Source: a virus. From it: a stretch of DNA of 30,932 nucleotides. Positions 6,013-14,600 of this stretch are shown here, piece by piece. Position 1 is the stretch's first letter, and every line of letters starts with the position of its first letter. The stretch spans positions 1 through 30,932 of IMG/VR virus record IMGVR_UViG_3300021959_000231; one strand, 5' to 3'. The position numbers and the translations under genes are program-made. Under the pieces are notes generated by a model that was given only the letters and a program-made list of their open reading frames with translations, was not told the DNA's origin and searched no databases.

Positions 6013-7917
6013 TTATGCAAATCTAGGTGAAGAGAATCCACCGTATTTTGCTAGAGCATTTGCCATCGCGGCTGATGGTTCATTGTTACCTACACCGACA
6101 CCATTTATCGTGGTATTCGTTGTGGTTGAATTGCCAGAGTTCACAGTGGGTGCAACAACGGATGTGTTATTTCCACCTCCACCAGAACTTGCTCTCCCTT
6201 GTTCTGCACTAGCGATAGTAGATGTTGCAGTGCTTATTGGAGATATTGTAGTGGGTGTTAAAGCAGAAGTTTCTCTTGTAAATTGTTGCAAGTCTGAGTC
6301 ACTTATACTCTTCAATCCTGCGGATTTACTTTGAGCATTTAATGATTGCATTGCAGATAGAAGACCATCTTTATCAGCAGATATAAATTCAGGATCGAGA
6401 CTAACTGCTTGTATCGCTTTATCTATCTCACCACGAACCAAGAACGGTCTAGCAATCCTCATTGCTTTTTTAGCAAGCATCATTGAGTTTGATTTATCAG
6501 CCGAAAGCCTTTGACTCTCGGCGTTGAAGTCAGTGTCCGCTGCTACTCCGGCCTCTGCTTCCTTTGATGTTGCGAGCATACCCGTCATTCGTCCAAGAAA
6601 ACCTATGGGTGTAGCACTAAACATATTAATAAGAGCGTCGTTGAACTTATCTTCACCAAAGACCGCACTGCCTAGTTTGTTTAAACCATACCCAGCAGCA
6701 CCACCTGCGACTGCGGCGCCGGCAACTGCGGCCGCTGGTAGTGCTAATGCACTTGCTCCACCGGCCGCTCCAGCGGCAAGACCTCCTAATTTACCAAGAC
6801 CAAGGCCAGTGAGGAGCGTTCCGCCGATCTTTAGTGCGCCGCCCCCAACTTTTTTACCAAAACCCAGAAGTTTTCCTAATTTACCTTTAGGTTTGGGTTG
6901 GGGTCCGAATGGGACGGGGGGTTTTTTTCCTCTTCCTAAGAATCCTAAACCAGCCGCAGTTGCAAGTCCCTCAATAAGACTTCCTAATAAACCCCCACCA
7001 CCTTCTTCATCTGTTCCCTTACCTGATTGCATAGATGCTGCTCTTGTTGCATCACCGCTTGCCTTTTTTCTTCTACTTGCTTCTAGTTTGTCTTCTCTTG
7101 ATTGTAGTTTGTCTGGGGTGAGTAACTTCTCTATATTTCTTAAAATTACGGTTTGTCTTACTAGTTCCTTTGTTATCCCATCACCACTTGGTTTTCCTGT
7201 GATTGGACCACCTGTGTATGGACTAGATGGAGATATATCAGCACCACCACGAGGTGCTGCCATTCCCATTCCACTTTTCTTTAGTCCAAGACCAAACGAA
7301 CCACCCGTTACTGTAAGACCAGCCTGCTCTGCTCTCTCTGATAATGCAAGAGTTAGTGCGTTTTCGTCAAAATCACCAGATCCATATGTTTCTAAGAGGG
7401 ACTCCATTTCATCCTCAGTGGTCGCTCCTAGTTGAATAAGAATATCAATGAAGGCGCCAGGGTCGTCAGATCCCTTTACTGCTTTAGCAAAAATTGCTTC
7501 GAGTGCTTCACCACCACTCTCGTTCTTGGCTTTCGCCGCATCGAACATTTTTTTAATAGACTTTCTTAACTCTAGTTGATCCTTTTTTGCTTTCTTAACA
7601 AGACCCTTTTGTCTTTTAAATCTAACTGCTGATCTAAGTAGACCACCACCGGGAGTAATCGAAACCGCTCTTTCTTTAAGATCGGATACACCACCACGAA
7701 CTGCTCCACCAAGAGCGCCCAGTGTGCTTCGGTCATCTGGTATGAAGTCAGCAGAAGACTTACGAGTCATCGCTCTCATATTGTTAATAGACTTGCGATC
7801 AAACGATCCACCAACACCTTTTTTACCACTTCTATCTCGTTCTAAATTCTTTAAAAATTTATCGAGACGCTTGGCGTTCTTTTGGGTTAGTTCTTCTGTT
7901 TTTTGTGGATCGGCCAT
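6013..7917 (-). CDS. Probable tail tape-measure protein
   Basis: This 634-residue protein has no obvious enzyme motif. Residues 1-130 are highly charged and helical (NAKRLDKFLKNLERDRS, KKDQLELRKSIKKMFDA). The middle contains long Gly/Ala/Leu hydrophobic stretches (about 308-328 and 360-420, for example GGLAAGAAGGASALALPAAA), and the C-terminus is Ser/Thr/Asn-rich. Hydrophobic patches in a long, helical, low-complexity protein are typical of tape measures, which set tail length and can enter the host membrane. The size is near T4 gp29 (590 residues). It is the last gene of a minus-strand unit and directly follows the gp26/gp51 pair, the usual place for a tape measure after tail chaperones. Its ATG lies four bases past the stop of the gp51-like ORF. 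A gp29-like identity is inference; another baseplate hub protein is the alternative. Confidence 0.55.
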   Translation of the reverse strand: MADPQKTEELTQKNAKRLDKFLKNLERDRSGKKGVGGSFDRKSINNMRAMTRKSSADFIPDDRSTLGALGGAVRGGVSDLKERAVSITPGGGLLRSAVRFKRQKGLVKKAKKDQLELRKSIKKMFDAAKAKNESGGEALEAIFAKAVKGSDDPGAFIDILIQLGATTEDEMESLLETYGSGDFDENALTLALSERAEQAGLTVTGGSFGLGLKKSGMGMAAPRGGADISPSSPYTGGPITGKPSGDGITKELVRQTVILRNIEKLLTPDKLQSREDKLEASRRKKASGDATRAASMQSGKGTDEEGGGGLLGSLIEGLATAAGLGFLGRGKKPPVPFGPQPKPKGKLGKLLGFGKKVGGGALKIGGTLLTGLGLGKLGGLAAGAAGGASALALPAAAVAGAAVAGGAAGYGLNKLGSAVFGEDKFNDALINMFSATPIGFLGRMTGMLATSKEAEAGVAADTDFNAESQRLSADKSNSMMLAKKAMRIARPFLVRGEIDKAIQAVSLDPEFISADKDGLLSAMQSLNAQSKSAGLKSISDSDLQQFTRETSALTPTTISPISTATSTIASAEQGRASSGGGGNNTSVVAPTVNSGNSTTTNTTINGVGVGNNEPSAAMANALAKYGGFSSPRFA

Positions 7918-7921
7918 TTAA

Positions 7922-8065
7922 CTACCTTTTGTTTGATGCTTCTTTTTCTTCCTGTAGCCATCTTTGCAACTGTGCAATGTAAATGTCTCTCTCCCACGGA
8001 ATCCAGTTCATGATGTCCTGATATGAATACTTATAATGGTGCATTAATTGAAATGTCAATTTCAT
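7922..8065 (-). CDS. gp51-like short ORF / -1 frameshift extension of gp26
   Basis: The ATG at 8065 gives 47 residues: MKLTFQLMHHYKYSYQDIMN, then WIPWERDIYIAQLQ and a charged tail. The pattern (Leu-Met-His-His, aromatic, Asp-Ile, then PWER-x-IY) is what I recall for the short gp51-type hub assembly proteins of marine T4-like phages and for C-terminal parts of tail chaperones. The same frame is open upstream of this ATG as far as the slippery site in gp26 at 8101-8107. It may thus be made as a 59-residue extension of gp26, giving a 295-residue product, as well as or instead of separately. No convincing ribosome site precedes 8065 beyond GGAG at 8075-8072, which itself lies in a stem. T4 gp51 catalyses hub assembly and is not found in the virion. 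Confidence 0.75.
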   Translation of the reverse strand: MKLTFQLMHHYKYSYQDIMNWIPWERDIYIAQLQRWLQEEKEASNKR

Positions 8066-8069
8066 GTAC

Positions 8070-8107
8070 GTCTCCAAATTCAGGTGGGAGACACTAATCC
8101 AAAAAAA
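8070..8107 (-). promoter_or_regulatory. Predicted -1 ribosomal frameshift site in gp26
   Basis: On the minus strand, codons GAT TTT TTT GGA of gp26 contain the heptamer T-TTT-TTT (8107-8101). After eight bases, GTCTCC (8092-8087) pairs with GGAGAC (8075-8070) around an 11-base loop that contains the gp26 stop codon (8082-8080). Two G-U pairs can extend the stem. A -1 slip leads to WISVSHLNLETYMKLTF and on into the gp51-like frame with no stop. Slippery sequence, spacer and stem all match the known layout for programmed -1 frameshifting. Confidence 0.75.
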
Positions 8108-8808
8108 TCGTTGAGTCCTGTCAGGGTAAATTCTTTCTCTTCGTCCTCTGAAATATTCTGCTTGAATGTGTATGAAAGAACAGGTGCCTTTTCTGCAAAC
8201 TTGATTAATTTTGTGAACTGGTCTTCGGTCATGTTTTCAATGAACTCAATTTTTTCTTTCAGTGATATATCATTTCCGCTGAGTGATTCTTCTTGCATCG
8301 TTATAGTGTCTATCATACATGCTAGACTTTTAATGATTACTTCTTGTGTTGGATCATACACATTTATCTCATGCTTGATGATATCACTCATCGTAAGATC
8401 ACGCATTGTGATGTTAATATTTTGCGTTATGGCTACTTTAGAACTTCTTCTTTTTGCCTTTGCTGGGGGTTTCACTTCTTTCAAATCAACCTTTACGGTT
8501 GTTGGTGCTTTGTTTATTTCTCTGTAGACCAAATCTAATTCATCACCAATCGACTTTTCTCTTAACTTAAGAAACAAATATTCTGCCTCTGCTAGGGGGA
8601 TAGATGAAATATCAAGGTCTCTATAGCAACTGTCTAAAACGTTTTTGATTGTTCGTATAATATCAACAAATTCACCTTCCTCTGAGATGAGGAGTAAGGT
8701 CTTCTCTTCTTTCACTAAGAAAGGTCTGAAGCACAGAGTATTATCGATCGAAGATAACTTCGTTGAATACTCGGGTAGTTCAGATTTTAACATTTCAACT
8801 AATTTCAT
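8080..8808 (-). CDS. gp26: Baseplate hub / tail assembly protein gp26
   Basis: This 242-residue protein (T4 gp26: 208) shows the family core near the N-terminus: FRPFLVKEEKTLLLISEEGE, a helix around IIRTIKNVLDSCYRDLDISS, then IPLAEAEYLFLKLREKSIGD. In T4, gp26 acts in central hub assembly of the baseplate. The C-terminal third ends with a helical acidic segment (EFIENMTEDQFTKLIKFAEK) and FSLTGLND-type residues before the last six codons, which follow the slippery T-run. The start at 8808 has GGAG (8822-8819) ten bases upstream. By position and frame it probably makes two products, the short form and a -1 frameshifted long form, like the paired tail chaperones G and GT of lambda. Confidence 0.8.
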   Translation of the reverse strand: MKLVEMLKSELPEYSTKLSSIDNTLCFRPFLVKEEKTLLLISEEGEFVDIIRTIKNVLDSCYRDLDISSIPLAEAEYLFLKLREKSIGDELDLVYREINKAPTTVKVDLKEVKPPAKAKRRSSKVAITQNINITMRDLTMSDIIKHEINVYDPTQEVIIKSLACMIDTITMQEESLSGNDISLKEKIEFIENMTEDQFTKLIKFAEKAPVLSYTFKQNISEDEEKEFTLTGLNDFFGLVSPT

Positions 8809-8833
8809 TTTTCATAAACTCCAATAAATTAAC

Positions 8834-9433
8834 TTAGATTCTAGACTGAGGTAATCCTGATGCTGCGTCGGTCATCGCCTCTCCACGACTTCCCACTTGT
8901 AGTTCAAACTGTCTGAATGACCAAGAGATAGACATCGTTTGGTATTCATTTTGTGATGCGGCGTTTAGTTCGATTCCGTTCATCGTTACTGGGAAGCAGT
9001 CATATAGGTTGTATATAGTCCGAGACATATTATCCCAGCGGTCGCCACTGTAATAAGTTATAACGAGACCACCTATAATCTCATTATAGTAGTTTACTTT
9101 ATCATCGGGAGCATTTTTTATTGTATTCATCCAGTTCGTGATGTATTGGTGTAGTGGTTGACTGTATAGGCAGGTCATCTCAAAATCACCACTATAGACA
9201 CGCTCTGTTGGAACGTTATACACAGGGCCCCATATCGTTTTTTGTTCTGTTCCTACCTGACGGCCTGGTGTGGTACAACTTAGAACATGAAAATCACCAT
9301 TGAATGTTGTAATCGAGTCTGGACCTACAAAGTCTTCGGCTAGAGGTGAGGTTATACTCACATCAAATGTGTGCTTATAAGATAGATTATTCTTACTTTT
9401 TGACTGTAGTGTACTAAATGATCGTGAGGTCAT
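8834..9433 (-). CDS. Tail-tube-fold protein (gp54/gp19-like)
   Basis: This 199-residue protein shows the pattern of T4-like tail tube proteins: FDVSITSPLAEDF, a strand with LSCTTPGRQVGTEQ, YSGDFEMTCLYSQPLHQYIT, NWMNTIKNAPDDKVNYYNEI, and a closing strand near FPVTMNGIELNAASQNEYQT. gp19 builds the tube that the sheath surrounds, and its relative gp54 starts tube polymerisation on the baseplate. Placement next to gp26 and close to gp48, rather than beside the sheath gene, favours the gp54 role. However, 199 residues is nearer gp19 (163) than T4 gp54 (320). It lies between gp4 and gp26 in a minus-strand unit and has CGGAG about ten bases before the ATG. Confidence 0.75.
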   Translation of the reverse strand: MTSRSFSTLQSKSKNNLSYKHTFDVSITSPLAEDFVGPDSITTFNGDFHVLSCTTPGRQVGTEQKTIWGPVYNVPTERVYSGDFEMTCLYSQPLHQYITNWMNTIKNAPDDKVNYYNEIIGGLVITYYSGDRWDNMSRTIYNLYDCFPVTMNGIELNAASQNEYQTMSISWSFRQFELQVGSRGEAMTDAASGLPQSRI

Positions 9434-9458
9434 TGGTTTTCTCCGTAGTATATATGCC

Positions 9459-9896
9459 CTATTTGGAGAAAATATCCAGTTCTGTGATCACGATAAACTC
9501 CCAACCTTTTTTTTCACAGTATTCTTTTGCTGCTTTCCATTTTGCCATGTTTGTTTCGTAGGTCATACACTCACGGAGGTAGTTTCTAGTCTTCTTTTTA
9601 GGCTGCTTTGGTGGTTTCGTTTGCTTTTCTGGTTTGACTTCTACTACAAGAGTTTTCACTTCTCCATTTTCATCTGCTTTTTCAAGGATAAAGTCTGGAT
9701 AATACTTGTGATTTTTCCTATCTACAGGAGAGTAGTATGGAACGAATAGTTCTTCAGAACCCCATCGAATGATTTTGGTGTTCTCGTCTAGGAACCTACA
9801 AACTCTACGTTCCCACAAAGAACGACAGATTATGTTGTTTGGGTTACCTATATACTTTTGAGGATTTTGTGGTGAATATTTTGTTTTATATGCCAT
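9459..9896 (-). CDS. gp4: Head completion nuclease gp4
   Basis: This 145-residue protein matches T4 gp4 (gene 50/4, about 150 residues), which is needed to finish filled heads before tails attach. Conserved blocks are RSLWERRVCRFLDEN (25-39), WGSEELFVPYYSPVDRK (45-61), HKYYPDFI (63-70) and LVVEVKPEKQT (83-93). The set P67-D68, E86 and K88 forms a PD-(D/E)xK nuclease signature, with E29 as a further likely metal or active-site residue. It is divergent from gp48 with only 21 bases between the two starts, and heads the minus-strand tail unit. Confidence 0.92.
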   Translation of the reverse strand: MAYKTKYSPQNPQKYIGNPNNIICRSLWERRVCRFLDENTKIIRWGSEELFVPYYSPVDRKNHKYYPDFILEKADENGEVKTLVVEVKPEKQTKPPKQPKKKTRNYLRECMTYETNMAKWKAAKEYCEKKGWEFIVITELDIFSK

Positions 9897-9917
9897 AATT
9901 TTACTAAGGATTAGAAG

Positions 9918-10703
9918 ATGCCATCATACAATTTATCATATCCACCTAACGTAGATAATGAAAACATACCTTATGTATTCTTCAAGGCCCGTCCCTATGA
10001 AACTGCAATAAAACGTGTGGAGCGTGGTAGTGCGGATCCAGAAACCGAACAAACGTTTCGCATAGCCATGTCACCACAATTGACTAGTTCAGATAGTTTT
10101 AACTACGAGTCAACCAGTCTGCTAAAAACACAGGCACTCGCAAGTCTTGTGAATGGAGACATTGGTGATTCAGTAGAGGCAGCGATTGGAGCAGCCTTAG
10201 CACGATTTGTTCCTGATGGTTTTCAGCAGTCCGCTCAGTTACTATCAGGTAAATCTATTAATCCAAAAGAAGAGTTGTTATTTAAAAATCCAAATCTAAG
10301 ATCTCATACTTTTACATTCAATCTCTTTGCAAAAAGTGAATCTGAGGCACAAACGATAGTAAATATAGTTAGAGAATTTAGAAGAATTGCATATCCAGAC
10401 ACCACGTTGGCCGGGATCGGTAACGGAAATGTAGCAACATTTTTCCAGTTTCCATACCAGTTTGCAATTGGAATCCATCCACAACCACAAAATGGAATGG
10501 CTGGTAATGGATTTCCTCCTATCCCCGCGGCCGTCTGTACGTCGGTTGAAACTAATTTTGCAGGGGGTGGTAGAACAGTGTTAACTAAAGGTGACTACTT
10601 CCAAGCAATAGATCTAACTTTAACTTTCCAAGACATTCGTGTCATGACGAGTGAAAAGATTAATGGTAAATTTGAAAGGGATGGTGATAATAATGTTCAG
10701 TAG
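9918..10703 (+). CDS. gp48: Baseplate tail-tube cap protein gp48
   Basis: This 261-residue protein (T4 gp48: 364) contains the family block INPKEELLFKNPNLRSHTF, then FNLFAKSESEAQTIVNIVRE, and a C-terminal strand set including FQAIDLTLTFQDI. gp48 sits on the central hub and makes the platform on which gp54 and the tail tube start. TAAGGATTAGAAG places a ribosome site (AAGGA, 9905-9909) eight bases before the ATG. It opens the long plus-strand baseplate unit, and its end overlaps the gp53 start by 11 bases. Confidence 0.85.
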   Translation: MPSYNLSYPPNVDNENIPYVFFKARPYETAIKRVERGSADPETEQTFRIAMSPQLTSSDSFNYESTSLLKTQALASLVNGDIGDSVEAAIGAALARFVPDGFQQSAQLLSGKSINPKEELLFKNPNLRSHTFTFNLFAKSESEAQTIVNIVREFRRIAYPDTTLAGIGNGNVATFFQFPYQFAIGIHPQPQNGMAGNGFPPIPAAVCTSVETNFAGGGRTVLTKGDYFQAIDLTLTFQDIRVMTSEKINGKFERDGDNNVQ

Positions 10704-11646
10704 TTTATTTCCTACAACCACGTTTGTAAACTATCCCAACAACATAGGCGGGACGAGAGATGTAAAAGAGGTCTTAGATATTTTACGTCGTTTTAGATTT
10801 ATTGATAAGTTTGGAGCGGTCAAAAATTACAGATCATATGAAGTAAAAACTGGAGAGACACCTGATATTGTTTCCAGTAAGGTGTATGGAGATTCAGAGT
10901 TCTATTGGCTCTTGATGGTTTTCAATGACATGACCGATCCGTTTAGAGATTGGCCTAGAGATGGTTTGGATATCAATAATACTACACTTGCTATCAACTT
11001 CGATTCGATTAGTTTTCTTCCAACAGGACAAACGGAAAATGAATTATATCCTTTCGCTGTTGGTGATATAGTTGCTAGGTGTGATGCTGGTGGTAATATA
11101 GATCCAGATCAATTTACCTCTAGAGTTTCTGCCGTTCGTCGTGAACTTTTTAGTATTGATCTTGATATAAAAAATTCAATTGGTCGCCGGCTCACTAAAG
11201 GAGAATTTTTTGGTAGACTAAATGATCGGGGTGAGATAGGAAGAGTTCAGCAGGTTGGTCTTGCTGAAACTCCATATTCTAGAATAGATACCTTTAGAAC
11301 ATCCAGTGGCAGAATTCTAAGTCCTTTCACTTGGAGATCTAACATTGACACTCCCCTAGAGAGAATCAATGATCCATCAGATACATCGTCAACAAGTAAC
11401 TTAACTACAACATTGATATATCGGTATATTCTAAATCCAAATAATCAAGATGTAAGTCCATATTCAAGAACTAAAATATTCGATATCGAAACTGGTATTG
11501 ATGCGAAGAGAAAACTTAAAGTGTTCCCTCCAGAGTTAAAATTTCAAGCATACGACGAAGCGGCTAAAATATTAAAACAAAAGCCATCAGCAGGTAGAGT
11601 GCTGGACATTAAAACAGCAAACGCAAATAACTTGTCCCTTTTATGA
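10693..11646 (+). CDS. gp53: Baseplate wedge protein gp53
   Basis: This 317-residue protein has the gp53 core with a LysM-like segment: FRFIDKFGAVKNYRSYEVKT, then GETPDIVSSKVYGDSEFYWL, then FNDMTDPFRDWP. gp53 joins neighbouring wedges around the hub. It is longer than T4 gp53 (196), the extra being mostly the C-terminal half. I start it at 10693 (MFSSLFPTTTF), which overlaps the gp48 stop and matches the hydrophobic start usual for the family. An earlier in-frame ATG at 10651 would add 14 unlikely residues inside gp48. AAAGGG (10675-10680) can serve as ribosome site. Confidence 0.88.
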   Translation: MFSSLFPTTTFVNYPNNIGGTRDVKEVLDILRRFRFIDKFGAVKNYRSYEVKTGETPDIVSSKVYGDSEFYWLLMVFNDMTDPFRDWPRDGLDINNTTLAINFDSISFLPTGQTENELYPFAVGDIVARCDAGGNIDPDQFTSRVSAVRRELFSIDLDIKNSIGRRLTKGEFFGRLNDRGEIGRVQQVGLAETPYSRIDTFRTSSGRILSPFTWRSNIDTPLERINDPSDTSSTSNLTTTLIYRYILNPNNQDVSPYSRTKIFDIETGIDAKRKLKVFPPELKFQAYDEAAKILKQKPSAGRVLDIKTANANNLSLL

Positions 11647-11660
11647 GTCACGGAGAATAG

Positions 11661-14600
11661 ATGTCATTTTACGAAGGTGGTATAGAGAAAATTAGTATTG
11701 CAAGCGATGGTTGGATTATTGGAAAAGGCAATAGTGTCGATGTTCCAATTGATGTTGATGTAATCGCTTTAGATTTTACTGAGGACATGTTTCGTAATTC
11801 AATAGCAGGAACACTTGTAGTCTCTACAAGATCTGGGTGGGATGCTGACTTGGGTAGTATTAATGGAACCGAGTGGATCACTATTACATTCAACAGTTTC
11901 TCTAGTAATGAGAATAGTGATGCAGATTCCTTCCAAGCAGAGATTAGATTTAAGGCATATAAAGTGTCAAACACTGTTGCTGATAGTGGCAATATGAACA
12001 CTTATGTTTTTGCTTTTACCTCATACCAAGCGTTGATTGATACACATAAACTAGAAAGACATTTGAGCGACCAGCACATTGGTCCAATTTCTACAGACTC
12101 AGCCAATTCCGAATCCAACAATGAGCCGACAAATCAAGATTTCGGTTTTGTTAATAAAATTTTTGATCATCTATACGTCGAGTCGGATCAACAAAAAGGT
12201 TTTGTCTCAGGTGAGGATGTAGAAAATCAAATACCAAATCCAGACATCGAAGCCACAACTAACTGGATTAACTACGTTCCTGCTTATCTTGATAACAGAA
12301 CCAGTTCGGGTATCCTTGATGAATACTGGAGATTTGGTTCGTATTATAGTGGTCATAATGATGATGCAGGAAAGGATAGTAGACCGAGAAAAGTATTTGA
12401 GATACTTAATGAATTAGCCGAAAATGCAATCTCGAAAGAAAATCCAAACGCAGCAAACTTTTTTGTATGGCAGGATCTTAGTGGATGGCACTTTAGGTCG
12501 GTTGATAGTTATCTCAGAGATAGGGGTGAAAATGTTGAAGATGTAGATCGCACATATCAATATGATATTACCAATATACAAGTGCCATCGGAAACAGAAA
12601 TTGTTCGAGTCATCGATTTGAAAGTTATTAAACAAGTTGACATGATGGATTTACTTGCAAGTCAAGCATTATCCTCTAAGGTTGTTTATTACGAACTAAA
12701 TCCAGAAAACGAGTTTGCATCATACTACATGTCTCTACCAGAGAATCTACTAGGAACAACCAGAGTTATTGGTCCGAATGGTTTTCAAGATAGTGTCGGT
12801 GAGACTTTGATAGAAAATGAAACAATAGAAGAATCAAGTATAAGATATGATTATCTTTTAGACTATGATAAATGGGCAAAAGTAGAGGCATATCCATTGC
12901 TTCAAGACAAAGATAATCAGTATACAGATTACAGTAAGCCTAGTTTCTTGGAAGTTCCACCTGCATATACTAAATCTAGTGCAGGTAATGATTCATGGTT
13001 TTCTTCTGCAACATACGATGAAAACGATTTAACATATCGATGGTATCAGCAGAATAGAGTTGGAACTGAGATGAGTTTTAGAGTAAACAACCGTGCAGAA
13101 TATTTTAAACAAAAATTCTTACGGCAAACAACTCTAGAGGGATATAAGTTTAGAACTGTTTATGATAAAATCAAAACACCAATTATTAAGGCTTTACGGG
13201 ACTATTACAACATCAGTCTTCAGAGACTTTACTTGGAACATAATCTAGTCATTGAAGGAGGATTAAATACTCTAGAAGCCGGCGAGGGCAAAATTGGTCG
13301 AGGTGATGGTGGTTCTTATTGTGATTATTGTTTAAATAGAGAACAAACAATTTCTGATGGTGAGGCTGAACTCAAAAGAATTTTTGGTGATGAGTATTTT
13401 CAACAACAATATATTGATGGATTTACATATAAAGTAAGGACTAATCGTGATGAACCAACTGAAGAACCTCAGTATGATATAATTGGTTTTGATCAAGTTG
13501 GATATGAAAATGCGGTAATAAATGCATATCTTTTTGGTGCCAATAACGTCGGGCCTGTATCAGGTCTTCCTCCAGTTCAAACGTCGGCTTTCGCAGATTT
13601 CTTAGATTTTAATATAAATGATTTTGATGGGAATGCCTTTCAAACATGTACGGCAAAGAATAGAGACAGAAGGACTCAAATATTAGGGTTTCCCTACATT
13701 CCCACTACGTCCTTCAACAACCCTAATTTCGGAGAAGAGGAAGAACGGAGAATCGCTGAGTTTTTATTAGATCTACCAGTTATAGAGTTTGATAATGTGG
13801 CAAGAGTAGATGAATCAATTCAAGGTCTATCATATCCAAGATGCACTACGCCCGAACCACTTCTTCCATATGATGGTAGCGAAGTTGATTGTGTTTCAAT
13901 TCGTGAAAAGTGGGAAGCCATTCCATCTGAATGTGAATTGGTTAGCACGCATCTAGGTCCAGAGTATGTGTCTCCTATAATCAGAGGAGATTATGGACAA
14001 CCAATAAACATCGACAATCCAACATTTTGGAATGGGTATTGGATTAATCCAAAATTTGGACTACCAAACCGACGAAACTATATTTCATTCTTTAGAGATT
14101 TGGATGCCAACTTTAGTGGTTCTGAGGCACAGTTATATGCAGTACACGAATCAAACATGTTCCTCAAAGACTTCTTACCTAATAATCTAGCAGAAACTGG
14201 TTTGCTTAATTTTGATTTTGGCACTCCTTATCTAAATACAGATTCTCTAGGGGATATAGTTTACAACCAGTATGGTAGTGGTTCTATAGATACTCCTAGA
14301 AAATATTTCGGGGAGTCGTATGCTTCGTTTACCATCGATTTGGTGAGAAGCAGCGTTACTGAAGGAGATATTCGTAATTCTACATTTGAAGATCCAGATC
14401 CAGTTCAAGAAGGTGATGAAATTACCACTACTTTCTCAGTTGATGTTAACTATATTCAAAATCCGAAGTATGACAAAGCGACAATCTGCTCAACTCCGTT
14501 CCTGTGTGGTCATCAAACAACAAGTGAAGAAACCATATCAGTTCCATATGTGAGTAAACTAACATATCGTGCAGAGGAAGTCAGCACCGGTGGATTTGGC

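Noticed and set aside
6524-7435. Long plus-strand open frame (303 codons) antisense to the tape-measure candidate
   Set aside because: It is Pro/Ala/Ser-rich mirror sequence of Gly/Ala-rich coding on the minus strand, has no ribosome site or family pattern, and the minus frame is supported by operon context.
10651-10692. Earlier start for gp53
   Set aside because: The 14 additional residues lie inside gp48 and do not fit the family's start; the ATG at 10693 gives the usual hydrophobic beginning.
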